Shown: piece after piece, positions 39,301-48,300 of the stretch
How the letters are laid out: every line of letters starts with the position of its first letter
Position numbering within the stretch: the stretch's first letter is position 1
From: Manis javanica
Lineage: Eukaryota > Chordata > Mammalia > Pholidota > Manidae
Length of the DNA: 64,000 nucleotides
Assembly: GCF_040802235.1 (NCBI RefSeq)
Contig: NC_133167.1
Location: forward strand, 44,266,001-44,330,000
Direction of reading: 5' to 3'
Made by a program: the position numbers and the translations under genes
Notes under the pieces: model-generated
The model's database searches: none
What the model was told of the DNA's origin: nothing
Seen by the model: only the letters and a program-made list of their open reading frames with translations

Positions 39301-42300
39301 TGACTGCTGTTTTCCTGTTTTGTTTTGTTGTTTGTTTTTTTTGTTATCATTAATCTACAATTACATGAAGAACATTATGTTTACAAGGCTCCGCCCTTCA
39401 GCAAGTCCCCCCCACAAACCCCATTACAGTCACTGTCCATCAGCATAGTCAGATGCTATAAAATCACTACTCGTCTTCTCTGCGTTGTAGAGCCCTCCCC
39501 GTGCCCCCACCCCCACTACACATGCTAATCGTAATGCCCCCTTTCTTTTTCCCCACCCTTATCCCTCCCTTCCCACCCAGCCTCCTCAGTCCCTTTCCCT
39601 TTGGTAACTGTTAGTCCATTTTTGGGTTCTGTGATTGTGCTCCTGTTTTCTTGTTTGTTCGGGGGTTTTTTGGTATCATTAATCTACAATTACATGAAGA
39701 ACATTGTTTACAAGACTCGCCCCTTCACCAAGTACCCCCCAGAAACCACATTAAAGTCACTGTCCATCAGCGTAGTAAGATGCTGCAGAATCGCTACTTG
39801 TCTTCTCTGTGTTTTACAGCCCTCCCTGTGCCCCCCCTACACGCTACACATGCTAATCGTCATTGTACTGCTCTTTTGTTCTTTCAGTGTTTTCTTTGTT
39901 CTTATACTCCACGGATGAGTGAAATCATTTGATACTTGTCTTTCTCCGCCTAGCTTATTTCAGTGAGCATAATACCCTCTGGCTCCATCCATGTTGTTGC
40001 AAATGGTAGGATTTGTCTTCTTATGGCTGAATAATATTCAATTGTGTATATGTACCACATCTTCTTTATCCATTCATCTACTGACTGACACTTAGGTTGC
40101 TTCCATTTCTTGGCTATTGAAAATAGTGCTGCGATAAACATAGGGGTGCATCTGTCTTTTTCAAACTGGAGTGCTGCATTCTTAGGGTAAATTCCTAGAA
40201 GTTGAATTCCTGGATCAAATGGGATTTCTATTTTGAGCATTTTGAGGGACCTCCATACTGCTTTCCACAATGGTTGAACTAATTTACATTCCCACCAGCA
40301 GTGTATGAGGGTTCCCCTTTCTCCACAGCCTCACCAACATTTGTTGTTTGTCTTTTGGATGGTGGCGATCCTTACTGGTGTGAAATGGTATCTTATTGTG
40401 GTTTTAATTTGCATTTCTCTGATGACAAGCAATGTGGAGCATCTTTTCATGTGTCTATTGGCCGTCTGAATTTCTTCTTTGGAGAACTGTCTGTTCAGCT
40501 CCTCTGCCCATTTTTTAATTGGATTATTTGCTTTTTGTTCGTTGAGCTGCATGAGCTCTTTATATATTTTGGATGTCAACCCTTTATTGGATTTGTCATT
40601 TATGAATATATTCTCCCATACTGTAGGGAACTTTTTTGTTCTATTGATGGTGTCCTTTGCTGTACTAAAGATTTTCAGCTTGATACAGTCCCACTTGTTC
40701 ATTTTTGCTGTTGTTTTCCTTGCCCAGGGAGATATGTTCATGAAGAAGTTGCTCATATTTATGTCCAAGAGATTTTTGCCTATGTTTTTTTCCAAGAGTT
40801 TTATGGTTTCATGACTTACATTCAGGTCTTTAACCCATTTTGAATCTACGTTTGTGTATGGGGTTCGACAGTGATCCAGTTTCATTCTCTTACATGTAGC
40901 TGTCCAGTTTTGCCAGCACCATCTGTTGAAGAGACTGTCATTTCCCCATTGTATGTCCATGGCTCCTTTATCGAATATTAATTGACCATGTATGTTTGGG
41001 TTAATGTTTGGAGTCTCTATTCTGTTCCACTGGTCTGTGGCTCTGTTTTTATGCCAGTACCAATTTGTCTTGATTACTGTGGCTTTGTAGTAGAGCTTGA
41101 AGTTGGGGAGCGAGATCTCCCCTATTTATTCTTCCTTCTCAGGATTGCTCTGGCTATTCCGGGTCTTTGGTGGTTCCATACAAATTTTAGAACTATTTGT
41201 TCCAGTTCGTTGAACAATGCTGTTGGTAATTTGATAGGGATTGCATCAAATCTGTATATTGCTTTGGGCAGGATGGCCATTTTGATGATATTAATTCTTC
41301 ATAGCCAAGAGCACGGGATGAGTTTCCATTTGTTAGTGTCCTCTTTAATTTCTCTTAAGAGTGTCTTACAGTTTTCAGGATACAGGTCTTTCACTTCCTT
41401 GGTTAGGTTTATTCCTAGGTGTTTTATTCTTTTTGATGCAGTTGTGAATGGAATTATTTTCCTGATTTCTCTTTCTATTAGTTCATTGTGAGTGTATAGG
41501 AAAGCCACAGATTTCTGTGTGTTAATTTTGTATCCTGCAACTTTGCTGAATTCCGATATTAGTTCTAGTAGTTTTGAAGTGGAATCTTTAGGGTTTTTTA
41601 TGTACAGTATCATGTCATCTGCAAATAGTGACAGTTTAACTTATTCTTTACCAATCTGGATTCCTTGTATTTCTTTCTTTTGTCTGATTGCTGTGGCTAG
41701 GACCTCCAATAGTATGTTGAGTAACAGTGGGGAGGGTGAGCATCCCTGTCTTGTTCCCGATCTCAGAGGAAAACCTTTCAGCTTCTCACTGTTCAGTATG
41801 ATACTGGCTGTGGGTTTATGATATATGACCTTTATTATATTGAGGTACTTGCCCTCTATACCCATTGTGTTGAGAGAGTTTTTATCATGAATCGGATGTT
41901 GAATTTTGTCGAATACTTTTTCAGCATCTACAGAGATGATCATGTGGTTTTAGTCTTCCTTTTTGTTGATGTGGTGGATGATGTTGATGGATTTTCTAAT
42001 GTTGTACCATCCTTGCATCCCTGGGATGAATCCCACTTGGTCATGGTGTATGATCCTTTTGATGTATTTTTGAATTCGGTTTGGTAATATTTTGTTGAGT
42101 ATTTTTGCATCTACGTACATCAGGGATATTGGTCTGTAGTTTTCTTTTTTGGTGGGGTCTTTGCCTGGTTTTGGTATTAGGGTGATGCTGGCTTCACAGA
42201 ATGAGATTGGGAGTCTTCCCTCCTCTTCTATTTTTTGGAAAACTTTAAGGAGAATGGGTATTATATCTTCTCTGTATGTCTGATAAAATTCCAAGGTAAA

Positions 42301-45300
42301 TACATCTGAACCGGGGATTTTGTTCCTGGGTAGTTTTTTGATTACCGATTCAATTTCTTTGCTGGTAATTGGTTTCTTTAGATTTTGTGTTTCTTCCTTG
42401 GTCAGTCTTTGAAGGTTGTATTTTTCTAGGAAGTTGTCCATTTCTTCTAGGTTTTCCAGCTTCTTAGCATATAGGTTTTCATACTATTCTCTAGTAGTTC
42501 TTTGTATTTCTGTGGGGTCTGTCGTGATTTTTCCTTTCTCATTTCTAATTCTGTTGATGTGTGTTGATTCTCTTTTTCTCCTATTAAGTCTTACTAGAGG
42601 CTTATCTATTTTGTTTATTTTCTCAAAGAACCAGCTCTTGGTTTCATTGATTTTTTTCTATTGTTTTACTCTTCTCAGTTTTATTTATTTCTTCTCTGAT
42701 CTTTATTATGTCCCTCCTTCTGCTGACCTTAGGCCTCATTTGTTCTTCTTTTTCCAATTTCGATAATTGTGACTTTAGGCTATTCATTTGGGATTGTTTT
42801 TCCTTCTTTAAATATGCCTGGATTGCTATATACTTTCCTCTTAAGACTGCTTTCGCTGTGTCCCACGGAAGTTGAGGCTTTGTGTTGTTGTCATTTGTTT
42901 CCATATATTGCCTAATCTCTATTTTAATTTGGTCATTGATCCATTGATTATTTAGGAACATGTTGTTAAGCCTCCATGTGTTTGTGAGCCTTTTTGCTTT
43001 CTTTGTACAATTTATTTCTAGTTTTATACCTTTGTGGTCTGAAAAGTTGTTTGGTAGGATTTCGATCTTTTTGAATTTATTGAGGTTCTTTCTGAGGCCT
43101 AGTATGTGGTCTATTCTCGAGAATGTTCCATGTGCACTTGAGAAGAATGTGTATCCTGTTGCTTTTGGATGTAGAATTCTATAGCTGTCTATTAGGTCCA
43201 TCTGTTGTAATGTGTTGTTCAGTGCCTCTGTGTCCTTATTTTCTGTCCAGTGGATCTGTCCTTTGGAGTGAATGGTGTGCTGAAGTCTCCTAAAATGAAT
43301 GCATTGCATTCTATTTCCTCCTTTAGTTCTGTTAGTATTTGTTTCACATATGCTGGTGCTCCTGTGTTGGGTGCATATATATTTAGAATGGTTATATCCT
43401 CTTGTTAGACTGAGCCCTTTATCATTAGGTAATGTCCTTCTTTATCTCTTGTTATTTTCTTTGTTTTGAAGTCTATTTTGTCTGATACTAGTACTGCAAC
43501 ACCTGCTTTTTTCTCCCTATTGTTTGCATGAAATATCTTTTTCCATCCCTTGACTTTAAATCTCTGCATGTCTTTGGGTTTGAGGTGAGTCTCTTATAAG
43601 CAGCATATAGATGGGTTTTGCTTTTTTGTCCATTCTATTACTCTGTGTCTTTTGATTGGTGCATTCAGTCCATTTACATTCAGGGTGATTATTGAAAAAT
43701 ATATACTTATTGCCTTTGCAGGCTTTAGGTTCGTGGTTACCAAAGGTTCAAGGTTATCTTATTTAGCATCTTACTGTCTGACTTAACTCGTATTGAGCTA
43801 TTATAAACACTGTCTGGTGATTCTTTATTTCTCTCCCTTCTTATTCCTCCTCCTCAATTCTTCATATGTTGGGTGTTTTGTTCTGTGCTCTTTTGTGTTT
43901 CCTTTGACTCCTTTTGTGTGTAGTTGATTTTACTTTTTGCCTTTAGTTAATATTGGGTTGGTCTGCTTTCTTTGCTGTGATTTTATTTTCTCTGGTGACA
44001 TCTGTTTAGCCTTAGGAGTGCTCCCATCTAGAGCAGTCCCTCTAAAATACCCTGTAGAGGTGGTTTGTGGGAGGCAAAGTCCCTCAACTTTTGCTTGTCT
44101 GGGAATTGTTTAATCCCTCCTTCATATTTAAATGATAGTCATGCTGAATACAGTATTCTTGGTTCAAGGCCCTTCTGTTTCATTGCATTAAATATATCAT
44201 GCCATTCTTTTCTGGCTTGTAAGGTTTCTGTTAAGAAGTCTGATGATAGCCTGATGGGTTTTCCTTTGTATGTGACCTTTTTCCTCTCTCTAGCTGCCTT
44301 TAATACTCTGTCCTTGTCCTTGATCTTTGCCATTTTAATTATTATGTGTCTTGGTGTTGTCCTCTTTGGGTCCCTTCTCTTGGGAGTTCTGTGTGCTTCC
44401 GTTGTCTGAGCAACTATTTCCTTCCCCAGTTTGGTGGAGTTTTCAGCAATTATTTCTTCAAAGACACTTTCTATTTTTCTTTCTCTCTCTTCTTCTTCTG
44501 GTGCTCCTATAATGCGAATATTGTTCCGTTTGGATTGATCACACAGTTCTCGTAATATTGTTTCATTCCTGGAGATCCTTTTATCTCTCTCTGCATCAGC
44601 TTCTCTGTGTTCCTGTGCTCTGATTTCTATTCCATTAACGGCCTCTTGCATCTCATCCAGTCTGCTCTTAAGTCCTTCCAGAGATTGTTTCATTTCTGTA
44701 ATCTCCTTCCGGATTTCATCCCTTAGCTGTTGCATATTTCTCTGAAGATCCATCAGCATGGTTATGACCTTTTTTTTTTTTTTTTTTGAATTCTTTTTTG
44801 GGGAGATTGGCTAGGCCTATCTCCCCTGGCCCTCTTCTAGGGGTTGTCTGGAGTATTCTGGACTGGACTAAATTCTTGTGCCTTTTCATGGTGATAGAAG
44901 TAGCTGTAGGCTGGTAGCGTGTGTGTCAGCTGGGAGAACAAAGTCCTTTCCTGCTTGCTCGTCGCCTTGCCCTTCTCCGCTGCCTGTGTTGTTTCCCTGA
45001 ACTCCTGGAGCAGCTTCCTGGTTAATCCCCTAAGCTGCTGTGGTCACAGTAGTGCAGAGCCCTGTGGGGAGTGGCAGGCACACCAGGTGCACTCTCCCAC
45101 GGAAGCGGCGCTCCTGTCAGGCAGCTGTGTGCCAACAATAGCCTTTGGCCTGGATGGCTGTATGCTGGGCTGAGATTCTGGGTGACTGCTAGGGGCGTGG
45201 CTATTCCTGGGCTGCTCCTCCACCACTGCCGCTGGCTCCCGTAGGCCGCTCCCAGTCCCCTCTGGCGCTGCTGCTGTGGGCTTGCACAGGCCGCTTCTAG

Positions 45301-48300
45301 CCCCCTCCAGCGCCACTGCCACGGGCTCATGCAGGCTACTGTGTTGCCGCCACCGCAGGCTCGCGCAGGTATCTCCCGGGTCCCTCTGGCGCAGCCTCCC
45401 CTGGCGTGCATGCTGCCACTCTCACACTATTGGGCTGGTGTGTCAGGGTCCATGCCGGATGGGCAAGCAACTAGCAGGCTGCTTATCACCATGAAGGGCT
45501 TCAGAGCTGCGCTGCCACCCAGGGGGCTTAGGTCGCTTAGAGTTCCCTGGATTCCCAAGTGCTAGGGTGTGTGTGTCGGGATGACTTCGACCAGTTGTGG
45601 TGTCCCTGTCCCTTTAGACTTGCAAAAAGCACTCGCTTTTCTTTTGTCTCAGGGGCGTGTTGTGGGGACCTGCTCGCAGATTTTGCTTTTCCATTTCTCT
45701 AATATTCAGCACCCCCGTATACTGTGTCTCTGCACTCCTCGTGCAGATTTCTAGAGCTGGTTGTTTAGCAGTCCTGGGATTTCACTCCCTCCCCACTCTG
45801 ACTCCTTTCTTCCCGCCAGGGTCTGGATAGGGGGGCCTTCAGGTCCCGCTGGGCCGCAGCTTATGTCTTACCCCCTTTGTGTGATGCTGAGTTCTCACAG
45901 ATGTAAATGTAGCCTGGCTGTTGTACTGTATCTACTGGTGTCTCTTTTAGGAATAGTTGTATTTGTTGTATTTTTAAAATTATGTATGTTTTTGAAAGGA
46001 GATTTCCACTGAACTATTCATGCCGCCATCTTGGCTCCTCCCCCATCATAGTAAATATTTTAAGATAAACTTATATGAACATTTCTGCACAGAGGTTGCT
46101 CTCTACATAAGTGATTAGCCTAAGGATGTGAATATGAATGTAACTTGTTCCATATACTTAAGTATTTACCTTGTAAATGAACTACACTGAATCACTACTC
46201 TGTATAATATTGTTTCTGTAGGTGTGCAAGCATTTCCTTGAAGCTATTGAAAACAACAAATATGGCTGGTTTTGGGTATGCCCTGGAGGGGGTGATAATT
46301 GTATGTATCGTCATGCCCTTCCTCCTGGATTTGTATTGAAAAAAGATAAAAAGAAAGAAGAGAAAGAGGATGAAATTTCATTAGAAGATCTAATTGAAAG
46401 AGAGGTAACTAGAATCTTACCATTCAAAAAACTAAAGCATGATTTGATGTGAAATTCTAACGTTTACCACTTGGTGGCAATAACATATTGTCAGGAAAAG
46501 GAAAAAGTATGTCTTTTTCTCAAAATTGTCTTCCTTTTTCTTAATTCTTGTATGTCTGAAATGTAAATGTAGCCATAATCATTAGCCAGTCATGACATTA
46601 ATTTTAGAATTGTAAAACAATTTTTTAAGAGCTAGCCAAATAAATGTTTCTATAAGATTGGTATCTTATAGAAATCAATTCATTAAAATGCTAAGCATTC
46701 AAATTAATTAGACTTGAAGTTTTAAATGCTTCCCTGATAGTCTTTTATTTTTTGCCATTTTTATAATCATTAATGTATGAAAGGAGACAATTCTACTAGT
46801 TTTTCAGTTACATGTTTTATCATCCCTGGACTCAGACAATCACTCTGCTGATACGGGGGGAATGAGTCTCATTGAAGTGAATCTTGACCTGCTTGCTCAT
46901 TGCTGGTACAGCCTAGACTACTTTTTATTCTGTGAGTTAGTAGATAGGATTACTGAGTTAGCAGATAGGCTCCTGGGAATGACACAAAAATATGTAAAAT
47001 ACTGGGAATACTAGGTTTAAGGTTGTATGTTTCAAACTATATCTACTTTGCCTTGTCTTGGATAATCTTAGTATTTTGTATGAATGTCTGATGTGGGATT
47101 ATGTACGTTTGTTCATAAATTAACATACTGTTTGATGTCTCACACTGGAGACAATATGGTATAATAGAAAATGTAGACTTCAGAGTCAGGTGCATTTGGG
47201 TTTGTTATCCTAGTTCTCCCTCATATTAGCTGTTGACCTTTGGTAAATATTCCATCACTGTCTCTGCTTCCTTGTGGCAATCAGTGTGTTAGCATATATA
47301 TATAAAGTATTTAACTCTGAATACCTGGTAGACTTTCAGCAAATATTATTTTTATCTTTATATTTATTACTTACTGGCCCTGTGAAGCAGTTGGTGTTTT
47401 TGCTTAGTTTTTTTCCATTATTTCCTAAGGAACACAAATGAAACTTATTGTCGTAGTACTTCTCAGAATATTGTTTTCAGCATTTGACTTACGTAAAAAC
47501 AATTTCTCATCACAAGTTTTACTCAATTTCAGTTTTGAAAAGAAATACAGCTGAGAATAATGTACTTTATGTTTAGAAATGCTTCTATCTCTGGACACTC
47601 ATTTTGCTCATTGCCACAGAATAAAAATACATCAGTTTATTCTAAATTTAATATTTTCATAACAGTCACAGGCAAGGACTTAATTCCATTAAGAGAAAAC
47701 TATTAAAAACAGTATTTTAGGTGACTTTGGGGGAAAAAATTAACTCTTTTATCTTTGCAGCGTTCTGCCCTAGGTCCAAATGTTACCAAAATCACTCTAG
47801 AATCTTTCCTTGCATGGAAGAAAAGGAAAAGACAAGAAAAGATTGATAAGCTTGAGCAAGATATGGAAAGAAGGAAAGCAGACTTCAAAGCAGGAAAAGC
47901 ATTAGTGGTATGTCCCAGACTCACCTGAGTAGATTCTTTATTCTGCCTTTATTAAAATTCTGTGTCATGCATGATTTTATCCTTATTTAATCATATGTAT
48001 GTTTAAAATCAGTGATCAAGAAATGTTTGAATTTTGTCCTTAGTTGATAACATTTGTGCCTTTGAATAGATCAGTGGTCGTGAGGTGTTTGAATTTCGTC
48101 CTGAACTGGTTGATGATGATGATGAGGAAGCAGATGATACCCGTTACACCCAGGGAATAAGTGGTGATGAGGTAAGAGGAAGCTTTTGGATGGGACCTCA
48201 TCTCCTCAGTATTGATTGAGAAAAACAATAGAGATAATAAAGCAAAATGGTTAAGAGTACCAACTCTGGGACCTCAGTTCAAGTCCTGATTTGAATATAG

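Larger units (their letters stand above)
39668..46044 (-). mobile_element. Nearly full-length antisense L1 copy B (about 6.4 kb), inactive
   Basis: Complete in layout: 3' UTR 39668-39950, ORF2 about 39950-43720, ORF1 44028-44889, 5' UTR 44890-46044. The 5' end carries ggaggagccaagatggcggc on the minus strand, with the YY1 site (GCCGCCATCTT on +, 46022-46032) placed as in active mammalian L1s. ORF1 and ORF2 each carry several disabling changes, so it cannot move. No convincing target-site duplication was found at the flanks. Confidence 0.93.
35157..46221 (+). other. ZC3H15: ZC3H15 intron 5 (11,065 bp), almost entirely antisense L1
   Basis: Only about 105 bp at the donor side and about 180 bp at the acceptor side are not L1. 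The rest is three antisense L1 segments (35262-39285, 39337-39660, 39668-46044). Without them the intron would be about 300-350 bp, like its neighbours. Confidence 0.9.

Noticed and set aside
39345..39950. Head-to-tail 330-bp units, considered as a satellite or array
   Set aside because: Only two units, and both are the L1 3' UTR; not an array.
45022..45411. Two overlapping GC-rich minus-strand frames (129 and 92 codons) rich in Gly, Ala and Trp
   Set aside because: They lie in the L1 5' UTR and are a by-product of its CpG-rich about 60-bp repeats.
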